Positions 8,507 to 14,913 of a stretch of DNA of 14,913 bases are shown piece by piece. Below the pieces are notes generated by a model. The model made no database searches. It saw only the letters and a program-made list of their open reading frames with translations, and was not told the origin of the DNA. Where the stretch lies: positions 1 through 14,913 of the forward strand of contig JAYENR010000107.1 of NCBI GenBank assembly GCA_034722175.1, read 5' to 3'. Origin of the DNA: Thiomicrorhabdus sp034722175. Lineage in GTDB: Bacteria; Pseudomonadota; Gammaproteobacteria; Thiomicrospirales; Thiomicrospiraceae. Each line of letters begins with the position of its first letter. Position 1 is the first letter of the stretch. A program made the translations under genes and the position numbers.

Positions 8507-9136
8507 ATGAAAGCAAATTTTTGGCATGGCATGTGGGCGAGTGGCGTGGTTGGGTTTCATCAATCCGATATTAATGAGTTTCTACAAAACCACTGGAAGC
8601 AGCTCAATTTAGCTGGTGATGAAGCGGTACTGGTGCCTTTGTGTGGCAAGTCGTTGGATATGCTGTGGTTACAGCAACAAGGTCATGAGGTATTAGGTGT
8701 TGAGTTAAGCCAGCGAGCCTTAGATGAGTTTTTAGTTGAGAACTCAATCTCTGCTAAACCAGTCAAGCACGATCAATTTTGTGGTTATGAGCTGGAAGCG
8801 ATGACGTTGCTTTGCGGTGACTTCTTTAAGTTGTCAGCAGAGGATTGTTCACAAATTAAAGCCGTGTATGATCGAGCGTCTATTGTGGCGTTGCCGCCAG
8901 AGATGCGCAAGGCGTATGTAGAACACTTGCAAATAATCTTGCCTCAGGGTGCTAAAATTTTAATGGTAACAATGGAGTACGATCAGTCACTCATGTCAGG
9001 GCCTCCATTCTCAGTTACGGAAAAAGAAGTGAGAGATTTGTTTATGGATTTTGCATCCATTGATAAGGTGTCCGAGATCAGTGCTAGTCGCAAAGGAAAT
9101 GCAATGTTAGAGAAGGTATTTGTTATTCAAACTTAG
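8507..9136 (+). CDS. tpm: Thiopurine S-methyltransferase
   Basis: A 209-residue class I methyltransferase close to the usual bacterial TPMT length (about 215-220). It opens with FWHGMWASGVVGFHQ (5-19), the family's conserved N-terminus. The AdoMet motif follows as VLVPLCGKSLDM (41-52), then GVELS (64-68), a GDFF segment (104-107) and YDRASIVALP (121-130). It methylates thiol-bearing heterocycles, and bacterial members also methylate selenium and tellurium oxyanions. The natural bacterial substrate is unsettled. It acts in the cytoplasm as a single-domain enzyme. AGAGG (8497-8501) precedes the ATG by 5 bases. The gene is monocistronic, ending opposite yrfG with a palindromic terminator between them. 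It marks the return to ordinary chromosomal genes after the restriction cassette. Confidence 0.93.
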   Translation: MKANFWHGMWASGVVGFHQSDINEFLQNHWKQLNLAGDEAVLVPLCGKSLDMLWLQQQGHEVLGVELSQRALDEFLVENSISAKPVKHDQFCGYELEAMTLLCGDFFKLSAEDCSQIKAVYDRASIVALPPEMRKAYVEHLQIILPQGAKILMVTMEYDQSLMSGPPFSVTEKEVRDLFMDFASIDKVSEISASRKGNAMLEKVFVIQT

Positions 9137-9203
9137 TGTTTGGGGTGGGGCAGCTTTAAAACCTGCTAATTGAAGCTTTGATATTTGTATTTCAGACGGT
9201 TTT

Positions 9204-9231
9204 TCAAACTGAGCAGGCCTGCTCAGTTTGA
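9204..9231. terminator. 28-bp perfect palindrome between convergent tpm and yrfG, likely terminator of tpm
   Basis: Two 14-bp arms (TCAAACTGAGCAGG and its reverse complement) meet without a spacer at CAGGCCTG (9214-9221). In the rightward RNA the hairpin is followed by UUUU (9232-9235), as in an intrinsic terminator of tpm. In the leftward direction it is followed by A residues, so it is a poorer terminator for yrfG. The same centre appears in five other places, so it may also serve whatever CAGGCCTG serves. Confidence 0.7.
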
Positions 9232-9259
9232 TTTTAGAGATTGTCGGCGTGCTCTTACT

Positions 9260-9928
9260 CTAAGCTGGCATGATCTGTCTAAAACTTTCAAAATAGTTAA
9301 AGTATTGTGGGTTCACTTTTTTAAGGTTTGGGCTAACATGCACAGCACATAACAGGTGCTCAATGCCATATTGTCTGGCGGTTTTTAGTGCAAATAGATT
9401 GTCGTCAATCAATAGTGTGTGTTTAGGGTTATAAGCCTCAATTTCTTGAATGGCAGACCAGATGCGTATGTCTTCTTTGGGAAGTCCAAAATCGTGAGCA
9501 GAGATTAAGTGGTCAAAATAGTTGCCAATTTCGGTCATCTCGAGTTTAAGGGCTAAGCTATCTCGATGTGCATTAGTCACCATAATGACTTTTTTATTCA
9601 TGCTTTGTAATTTGGCTAAAAACTCAATGACATCCGGATGGGCTTTAATCATATGTTTTAATTCATGCTTTAGTTCCGCAATAGGCAGCTCTAACTCCTC
9701 AGTCCAGTAGTCTAAACAGTACCAGTTTAAGGTGCCTTTTTGACTATTAACTTTTGCATGAATAATTTCATTCGCTTGCTCTAGACTGAGGTTGTTTTTC
9801 TTGGCATAAGCTTGTGGAAGGTACTCCATCCAAAAATGCCAATCAAAGTGCAAGTCCAGAAGGGTTCCGTCCATATCGAGTAATACGGTATCAATTTGTG
9901 ACCAGTCTATATAGGCTTTCATTGGCAA
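9260..9928 (-). CDS. yrfG: GMP/IMP 5'-nucleotidase, HAD superfamily
   Basis: A 222-residue HAD phosphatase that hydrolyses purine nucleoside 5'-monophosphates, by family assignment. HAD motif I is DMDGT (18-22) with nucleophile Asp18 and acid/base Asp20, motif II is VTNAH (Thr118), Lys151 fits motif III, and LIDDN (173-177) supplies motif IV acids. The cap lies between about 25 and 100. Start choice is open. ATG at 9922 gives a protein beginning MKAYIDW, whose length agrees with E. coli YrfG, while TTG at 9928 lies only 6 bases from a good AAGGAA site (9935-9940) against 12 for the ATG. The leader has a run of eight T in this strand. It diverges from nudE, as in related genomes where yrfG, nudE and cysQ are neighbours. 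Confidence 0.9.
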   Translation of the reverse strand: MPMKAYIDWSQIDTVLLDMDGTLLDLHFDWHFWMEYLPQAYAKKNNLSLEQANEIIHAKVNSQKGTLNWYCLDYWTEELELPIAELKHELKHMIKAHPDVIEFLAKLQSMNKKVIMVTNAHRDSLALKLEMTEIGNYFDHLISAHDFGLPKEDIRIWSAIQEIEAYNPKHTLLIDDNLFALKTARQYGIEHLLCAVHVSPNLKKVNPQYFNYFESFRQIMPA

Positions 9929-9957
9929 AAAAAATTCCTTGGCGTATGATGGTTTTT

Positions 9958-10533
9958 ATGACTAAAAAAACATCTGATTCTAATTCTAGCGAAACCCATC
10001 CGACGGTATTGTCGGAAGAGATTGTTGCAACGTCTCGTCTCTTTAGGGTTCAGTCTCAATCACTTGAGTTTTCTAATGGCACACAAGTTGTGTACGAACG
10101 CTTATTGGGTAATCCAAACGGCGCGGTTCTTATTATACCAATGCTGGACAGTGAAACCATGTTACTGATTCGTGAATTTGGTGGTGGTGTTGGACGTTAT
10201 GAGTTGGGTTTCCCAAAGGGAAAGATTGATCCTGGGGAAACGTGGAAAGAGGCGAGTATTCGCGAAAGTCAGGAAGAGGTGGGTTATTTACCGGCAGACG
10301 TTCAGTTATTGGACTCTGTCAGCCTGGCTGCTGGCTATATGACGCATCATACGCATATTGTGATGGCAACAGGGCTTACACCTCAAGAGGCGGAGGGCGA
10401 TGAGCCAGAGCCATTAGAAGTTGTGCCCTGGAAAATAAAAGATTGGCCAGAGTTATTGAAACACCCAGATTTTAGTGAGGGGCGTGCTTACGCCGCTTTG
10501 ATGTTGATTCTTAAAGAACTGGAACATATTTAA
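9958..10533 (+). CDS. nudE: NudE, Nudix hydrolase of ADP-ribose and related ADP compounds
   Basis: A 191-residue Nudix enzyme which in E. coli splits ADP-ribose, Ap3A and NADH to AMP plus the other half. The Nudix box runs from Gly88 to Tyr110 (GKIDPGE, then REsqEEVGY with Arg102, Glu103, Glu106, Glu107). A Ser takes the place of the usual hydrophobic residue after RE. The segment SRLFRVQSQSLEFSNG (26-41) and GDEPEPL (147-153) are typical of NudE rather than of NudF. Start codons possible are ATG at 9946, 9949 and 9958. None has a strong ribosome-binding site, and a longer upstream open frame is only the antisense of yrfG. It overlaps cysQ by one base (TAATG), so the two are co-translated. 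Both enzymes clear adenine nucleotide by-products. Confidence 0.92.
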   Translation: MTKKTSDSNSSETHPTVLSEEIVATSRLFRVQSQSLEFSNGTQVVYERLLGNPNGAVLIIPMLDSETMLLIREFGGGVGRYELGFPKGKIDPGETWKEASIRESQEEVGYLPADVQLLDSVSLAAGYMTHHTHIVMATGLTPQEAEGDEPEPLEVVPWKIKDWPELLKHPDFSEGRAYAALMLILKELEHI

Positions 10534-11375
10534 TGGATTTAAATTCGTGGCTACCCAAGGTCTGCAAAATATCGGTTGAAGCGGGAGATTTGATTGAAAA
10601 AATCTATCATGATTCGGAGCCGACCGAGATTGAAAAAAAGTCTGATGGAACTCCTGTTACGATTGCAGATAAACAAGCGGATGATTTAATTTGTAAAGCT
10701 TTGGCTCTATTAACCCCTAATATTCCGTTGGTTACTGAAGAGAGTGTTGGAACTGTGCCGTTTGAAACTCGACAGGCCTGGTCAACCTTTTGGTTAGTGG
10801 ATCCGTTAGATGGAACCAAAGAGTTTATCGAGCGAACGGGTGAGTTTAGCGTCAATATTGGTTTGGTTCAAGATGGCAAAGTGGTGCTGGGGGTCGTGTA
10901 TGTGCCATTGACGAGAGTGTTATATTGCGCCGTTTCAGGACAGGGTGCGTATCGGTTTGTAATTCCAAAACAGACCATTGAAGCAGACTGGCAGGATTGC
11001 TTAAATCCCTATTATCGAATTCATTCAAGGGCGATGAATCGCCGTTCGGTCACAAAGGTCGCGGTGAGTCGTCGACATGGAACAAAGGTGACGAACTTTA
11101 TAGAGCAGTTAGGTGATGTGGAGCTGGTTTACATGGGGTCGGCAATTAAATCGTGTTTGGTGGCAGAAGGTAAGGCGGATGTGTATCCTCGATTTGGACC
11201 AACCTCGTTGTGGGATACGGCCGCCGCTCAATGTGTGGTAGAAGAGGCGGGTGGGGCGATTGTGGATGAAAATGGTCAAGCCTTAAGGTATGTTCAATCT
11301 GAATCTCTACTAAACCCATATTTTATGGTAATTGGTGATTGTCAGTATAGCTGGCCGTCTTTCCCTTCTTTATAA
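10533..11375 (+). CDS. cysQ: 3'(2'),5'-bisphosphate nucleotidase
   Basis: A 280-residue member of the inositol monophosphatase-like, lithium-sensitive phosphatase family. It removes the 3'-phosphate from PAP (3'-phosphoadenosine 5'-phosphate), the by-product of PAPS use in sulfate assimilation and carrier-protein phosphopantetheinylation. Metal ligands are visible: Glu70 in TEES (68-71), Asp90 and Asp93 in DPLDGT (90-95), and Asp228 in WDTAAAQ (227-233). KSDGTPVTIAD (36-46) is the CysQ signature near the N-terminus. The length is about 30 residues above E. coli CysQ (246), mostly through an insertion around 140-170. The ATG shares its A with the nudE stop, and GGAA (10521-10524) is the probable ribosome-binding site. 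The gene ends tail to tail with the HDOD gene, overlapping by 6 bp. Confidence 0.93.
   Translation: MDLNSWLPKVCKISVEAGDLIEKIYHDSEPTEIEKKSDGTPVTIADKQADDLICKALALLTPNIPLVTEESVGTVPFETRQAWSTFWLVDPLDGTKEFIERTGEFSVNIGLVQDGKVVLGVVYVPLTRVLYCAVSGQGAYRFVIPKQTIEADWQDCLNPYYRIHSRAMNRRSVTKVAVSRRHGTKVTNFIEQLGDVELVYMGSAIKSCLVAEGKADVYPRFGPTSLWDTAAAQCVVEEAGGAIVDENGQALRYVQSESLLNPYFMVIGDCQYSWPSFPSL
10773..10780. repeat. CAGGCCTG octamer, copy 5
   Basis: Exact copy within cysQ, read Gln-Ala-Trp, the same codon phase as copy 1 in an unrelated gene. The flanks are GA on the left and GT on the right. Confidence 0.7.
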
Positions 11376-12200
11376 GATGATTGATTGGTTGATGCGGTTA
11401 ATGTCTTTTTCCTCTAAATTCAAAATCTGGCAGCTCTGTTCAAATTGTTTGCTGTCCAATTCACTTTCTGCTTGTTTGAAGTCTTTTTTAATAGCAAGTA
11501 AGTGAGCCAGTTCAATAAGTGCCACATATTGTTTAAGTTTCTCATTTCTAACGCTTTGAATATTATCGATGTGGTGTAGCAAAATCGCTTGTGCAATAGA
11601 GTTAGAGATATTCCAGCTCTGACAGGTCACATAACCTAATGCGGAGTGGGTTGTGCCATATTGTTCAAACTCACGGTGCTCAATTTCAAAATGGTTGGCG
11701 ACACTGCTGACAAACGTTGAGCCATAGTTGCTATCTAGTTCTACTAATGCAAATGTACCAATGTCATGGAGAATGCCTAACAGGTAAGCTTCATCTGAAC
11801 GAATTTCTTTGCTGTAATGGGCTATTTGGATGCAGATTAGGGCAATATTCTGACTATGGTAGCTTAGACCTTTGACTTTGTTTGAGTCGATTAGATCTTT
11901 AATGCAAATTCCAAGAACATAATTCTTAATAAATTGATTTCCCAGTCGATAGATTGCAGTTCCGATGTTCTTTGTTTCGCTGAGGTTTGAGCTTTGTAGT
12001 ATGCCAGGCGTGTTTGCCAAACTCACTAATTCTCCAGAGATTAAAGGGCAGCTAGAAATAAGCGTTTCAACGGTTTTAGGATCGGGTATGTCAGACTCAT
12101 TAAAAAGTTGCTGCAGTTTTAATGCGGTAGAGGGTAAAACGGGAATATCTACTTTAGTTAAAAGTTGTTTTGCAACATCAATTTGATCTTTATAACTCAT
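11370..12200 (-). CDS. HDOD-domain signalling protein
   Basis: A 276-residue protein made almost entirely of one HDOD domain, a catalytically uncertain relative of HD phosphohydrolases found in regulators of motility, stress and cyclic-di-GMP signalling. The start IPVLPSTALKLQQL (19-32) and SSCPLISGELVSLANT (49-64) are characteristic of the family's N-terminal helices. LLGILHDIGTFAL (140-152) keeps His145-Asp146. AYLLGILHDIG and LLHHIDN follow the usual pattern. There is no attached receiver, GGDEF or EAL domain, so it is a stand-alone HDOD protein and would signal through a partner. The ATG at 12200 has only a distant AAGG upstream, so the start is moderately certain. Its last codon and stop, TTATAA, are shared with cysQ on the other strand. 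Confidence 0.85.
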   Translation of the reverse strand: MSYKDQIDVAKQLLTKVDIPVLPSTALKLQQLFNESDIPDPKTVETLISSCPLISGELVSLANTPGILQSSNLSETKNIGTAIYRLGNQFIKNYVLGICIKDLIDSNKVKGLSYHSQNIALICIQIAHYSKEIRSDEAYLLGILHDIGTFALVELDSNYGSTFVSSVANHFEIEHREFEQYGTTHSALGYVTCQSWNISNSIAQAILLHHIDNIQSVRNEKLKQYVALIELAHLLAIKKDFKQAESELDSKQFEQSCQILNLEEKDINRINQSIIL

Positions 12201-12296
12201 AGAAGCGGATGCCTTTTTGTCTTTGGTAGTTACGATTGTATATAATCACTATATTACCCTTTTGTTTGATAAGGAAATATACTTTTTTGAACTAAC

Positions 12297-12304
12297 CAGG
12301 CCTG
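12297..12304. repeat. CAGGCCTG octamer, copy 6, upstream of the HDOD gene
   Basis: Exact copy in the non-coding stretch 12201-12474. The surrounding 18 bases agree at 15 positions with the 18 bases around copy 4 between tpm and yrfG, but here the arms are imperfect. Confidence 0.7.
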
Positions 12305-12322
12305 TTCAGAATCTCAAAACAA

Positions 12323-12354
12323 AAAAAGCGATTGAATGATTTCAATCGCTTTTT
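12323..12354 (-). terminator. Intrinsic terminator downstream of nrdA
   Basis: A 14-bp perfect stem (12323-12336 with 12341-12354) closes a TGAT loop. The core GCGATTGAA/TTCAATCGC is flanked by A and T runs, so the RNA from either strand ends in U. Only nrdA transcription (leftward) has a gene running into it, about 120 bases past the nrdA stop. It also insulates the HDOD promoter. The rest of 12201-12474 shows only AT-rich sequence such as TATAAT-like runs near 12238-12250. Confidence 0.85.
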
Positions 12355-12474
12355 AAGTAAAGGTTGAATTGTTTAAAAAGAGATATTTTGTGCAAGATCA
12401 AGGCAGGTAAGGGTGAAGTTTACAATTTGTAAATGAGTCCTTAGTTAACGCCGAGATTGCGCTAAATAGCCTTT

Positions 12475-14742
12475 TTACAACTTGCAGGCTCCGCCTGCAC
12501 AGCCATCATCCTCATGTGCATCATCCGCACCATCACGTGTATTATGGTAATACAGCGTTTTTAGTCCCATTTTGTAGGCATAAAGCAGATCTTGAAGAAC
12601 CAGTTTAATGGGTACTTTGTCTTCATTAAAACGAGCAGGATCATAGTTGGTATTGGCTGAGATCGCTTGGTCAACAAACTTCTGCATGATTCCCACTAAC
12701 TGCAAATACCCTTTATTATCTGGGATATGCCATAGCAATTCATAGTTATTACGGAACTCTTTAAAGCCTGGAACGACCTGTTTTAGGATTCCATCTTTAG
12801 AGGCTTTAACTGATACATAACCACGTGGTGGTTCAATACCATTGGTTGAGTTAGTGATCTGTGAAGAGGTTTCACAAGGCATTAACGCAGTTAAGGTTGA
12901 GTTACGTAAACCGTGCTCTTTAATGTTTTCACGCAGACCTTCCCAGTCTAGATGAAGTGGTTCGTTGCAGACTTCATCGAGCTCTTTTTTGTAGGTATCG
13001 ATTGGCAAAATACCTTTGGCGTAGTTGGTGTCTTCATAGTAACTGCACTTACCTTGCTCTTTCGCTAAGGTGTTAGATGCTTTCAGTAAGTTAAACTGTA
13101 TCGCTTCAAAGGTACGATGCATTAAGCCATTGGCAGAGCCATCAGAGTACTTAGTGTTGTTTTTAGCCAAGTAGTAAGCCATGTTAGTCACACCCACACC
13201 TAGAGTACGACGTCCCATGCTTGAGTGGCGTGCCGCTTCTACAGGGTAGTCTTGATAATCTAGTAAGCTATCTAAAGCACGTACAATCAAGTCTGAAAGT
13301 TGTTCAAGCTCGTCTAGGTTTTTCAATGCACCTAAGTTAAAGGCTGACAGGGTACAAAGTGCAATCTCGCCATCTGGATCATCAACCGAATTTAAAGGTT
13401 TGGTTGGCAAAGCAATTTCTAAGCATAGGTTCGACTGATGAACGGGTGCTTTTGCAGGATCAAACGGGCTGTGGGTATTACAGTGGTCGACGTTCTGAAT
13501 ATAGATTCGTCCCGTTTGAGCACGTTCTTGTGCAATCTGTGTAAACAGATCAATCGCTTTAACCTGTTTTTTACGAATGCTGTCGTCTACTTCATAGATT
13601 TTATAGAGACGTTCAAACTCGTCCTGATCTTCAAAGAATGCATCGTACAGTCCTGGTACATCAGATGGGCTAAATAGGCTGATCATGCCGCCTTCAATCA
13701 TGCGTTGATACATCAGTTTATTGATCTGTACTCCGTAATCTAAGTGACGAGCACGGTTCTCTTCCACCCCACGGTTGTTCTTTAAGACCACTAGCGATTC
13801 AACTTCTAAATGCCAAATCGGGTAGAACAAGGTCGCTGCACCACCACGTACACCACCTTGAGAGCAAGATTTAACGGCAGTTTGGAAGTGTTTAATAAAT
13901 GGAATCATTCCAGTGTGATAGGCTTCACCACCGCGAATTTCACTTCCCAGTGCACGAATACGTCCAACGTTTACACCGATACCTGCACGTTGAGAGACGT
14001 ATTTCACTATTGAAGATGACGTGGCATTGATCGAGTCTAAAGAGTCTCCACACTCAATTAACACACACGAGCTAAACTGACGTGTTGGGGTACGAACTCC
14101 AGACATAATAGGTGTCGGTAAAGAGAGTTTAAACAATGAAGAAGCATCGTAAAAATCTTTAATGTATTGCAGGCGAGTATCTGCTGGATAGTGAGCAAAC
14201 AGGCACATTGGAATCATCATGTAGATGAACTGCGGACTTTCGTAGATTTTTCCCGTTACACGGTTTTGAACTAGGTATTTACCTTCTAGCTGTTTTACCG
14301 CAGCATAGCTGAATGTCATGTCACGTTCATGCTGAATGTAGTTGTCTAATTCATCAATGTCTTTTTTGCTGAAATCTTCTAGAATTTGAGCGTCATATAG
14401 TCCACTGCGAACCATTTTATTGATATGCTCAAACAGTGCCGGAGGCGTAAAGCGATCAAAGGCTTTTTTACGCAGATGGTAAATGGCTAAACGTGCTGCT
14501 AAATGCTGATAGTCAGGTGCATTTTCAGAGATTAAATCCGCTGCTGATTTAATAATGGTTTCATGGATGTCTGATGAGCTAATGCCATCATAAAACTGGA
14601 TGTGTGAACGCAATTCAACTTCGGAAACGGAGACATTTTCTAGTCCTTCAGAAGCCCAAGTGATGACGCGGTGCATCTTTTCTAGGTCAAGAGGTTCTTG
14701 TGTTCCATTACGCTTGGTGACTTGAATATTTTGATTCGACAT
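12475..14742 (-). CDS. nrdA: Ribonucleoside-diphosphate reductase, class Ia alpha subunit
   Basis: Large subunit of the aerobic ribonucleotide reductase, making deoxyribonucleotides from ribonucleoside diphosphates with a radical supplied by NrdB. The 755 residues compare with 761 in E. coli. An ATP-cone occupies about 6-95 (QVTKRNGTQEPLDL), the allosteric activity site. Catalytic residues match E. coli by alignment: Cys226 and Cys463 (the reducible pair), the radical site Asn438, Cys440 and Glu442 in NLCLE, and the radical-transfer tyrosines 731-732 in TLYYHN. The C-terminal tail DDGCAGGACKL ends with Cys748 and Cys753, which pass electrons from thioredoxin or glutaredoxin. The gene appears intact. 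No nrdB follows it: after the stop come a terminator and an unrelated HDOD gene, so nrdB must be upstream or elsewhere. Confidence 0.97.
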   Translation of the reverse strand: MSNQNIQVTKRNGTQEPLDLEKMHRVITWASEGLENVSVSEVELRSHIQFYDGISSSDIHETIIKSAADLISENAPDYQHLAARLAIYHLRKKAFDRFTPPALFEHINKMVRSGLYDAQILEDFSKKDIDELDNYIQHERDMTFSYAAVKQLEGKYLVQNRVTGKIYESPQFIYMMIPMCLFAHYPADTRLQYIKDFYDASSLFKLSLPTPIMSGVRTPTRQFSSCVLIECGDSLDSINATSSSIVKYVSQRAGIGVNVGRIRALGSEIRGGEAYHTGMIPFIKHFQTAVKSCSQGGVRGGAATLFYPIWHLEVESLVVLKNNRGVEENRARHLDYGVQINKLMYQRMIEGGMISLFSPSDVPGLYDAFFEDQDEFERLYKIYEVDDSIRKKQVKAIDLFTQIAQERAQTGRIYIQNVDHCNTHSPFDPAKAPVHQSNLCLEIALPTKPLNSVDDPDGEIALCTLSAFNLGALKNLDELEQLSDLIVRALDSLLDYQDYPVEAARHSSMGRRTLGVGVTNMAYYLAKNNTKYSDGSANGLMHRTFEAIQFNLLKASNTLAKEQGKCSYYEDTNYAKGILPIDTYKKELDEVCNEPLHLDWEGLRENIKEHGLRNSTLTALMPCETSSQITNSTNGIEPPRGYVSVKASKDGILKQVVPGFKEFRNNYELLWHIPDNKGYLQLVGIMQKFVDQAISANTNYDPARFNEDKVPIKLVLQDLLYAYKMGLKTLYYHNTRDGADDAHEDDGCAGGACKL

Positions 14743-14913
14743 GTGTGATTTTTAAACCTGTGAATAAATAATGTGCAGTGGATTTAACGTTTAAAAGGGT
14801 TTTATTAGCAATTTCATTAAGTTATGAAAACAATGCAAAAACATACTCTAATTGAGGTGTGTAATTGATTGTGTTTCTTTAGATGCTTTCTACAACATGT
14901 AGTTATATTAAGT
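14743..14913 (-). other. Upstream region of nrdA
   Basis: 171 bases of AT-rich non-coding sequence to the right edge. I see no clear promoter. One stretch, GTGTAATTGATTGTGT at about 14859-14874 on the plus strand, resembles half of an NrdR box but lacks the second half, so I do not call an operator. No good ribosome-binding site stands before the ATG. Confidence 0.4.

Noticed and set aside
9814..9945. Extended N-terminus for nudE beginning at 9814
   Set aside because: This part lies opposite the yrfG coding sequence and its translation shows no NudE similarity. Starts at 9946-9958 fit the family length.
14859..14874. NrdR-box operator upstream of nrdA
   Set aside because: Only one half-site resembles the known box. 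The second half does not match, and no second box at the typical spacing was seen.
1..14913. CRISPR arrays, tRNA or rRNA genes, insertion sequences and integrase/attachment sites
   Set aside because: I found no regularly spaced repeats, cloverleaf sequence, transposase or integrase motif, or paired terminal repeats. The restriction cassette therefore shows no visible mobility gene within this window.

Overview
This 14.9 kb window looks like part of a gammaproteobacterial chromosome. The tpm, yrfG, nudE, cysQ and nrdA products all resemble gammaproteobacterial proteins, and the yrfG-nudE-cysQ grouping is familiar from that class. A marine sulfur oxidiser of the Thiomicrospira/Hydrogenovibrio kind would fit the moderate AT bias and protein style, but the genus is a guess.

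Positions 1-8397 form one rightward cassette of five tightly packed genes. They are a large DNA adenine methyltransferase of the type III Mod (beta) class, cut off by the left edge, then an SF2 helicase like the motor half of a type III Res subunit. A separate small PD-(D/E)XK nuclease follows, then a four-helix membrane protein that overlaps the nuclease gene, then a DUF4268-type protein with its own PD-(D/E)XK-like N-terminus. The natural reading is a type III-like restriction-modification locus whose Res is split into motor and nuclease, with two unusual accessory genes. The promoter lies left of the window.

Positions 8507-12200 hold ordinary chromosomal genes. They are tpm (+), yrfG (-), then nudE and cysQ (+, stop/start overlap TAATG), and an HDOD-domain signalling gene (-) whose stop codon lies in the same palindrome as that of cysQ. 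yrfG and nudE diverge from start codons only about 17-35 bp apart. A 28-bp perfect palindrome separates the convergent tpm and yrfG genes.

Positions 12475-14742 (-) encode a complete class I ribonucleotide reductase large subunit (nrdA) with all catalytic cysteines and tyrosines. A strong hairpin terminator lies about 120 bp past its stop. No nrdB follows it.

The most striking sequence-level signal is the 8-bp palindrome CAGGCCTG. It occurs six times (435, 2471, 3688, 9214, 10773, 12297), in all three codon phases and between genes, where chance predicts about 0.1. Six of the seven AGGCCT sites in the window are extended to this octamer. This suggests a genome-wide iterated palindrome.
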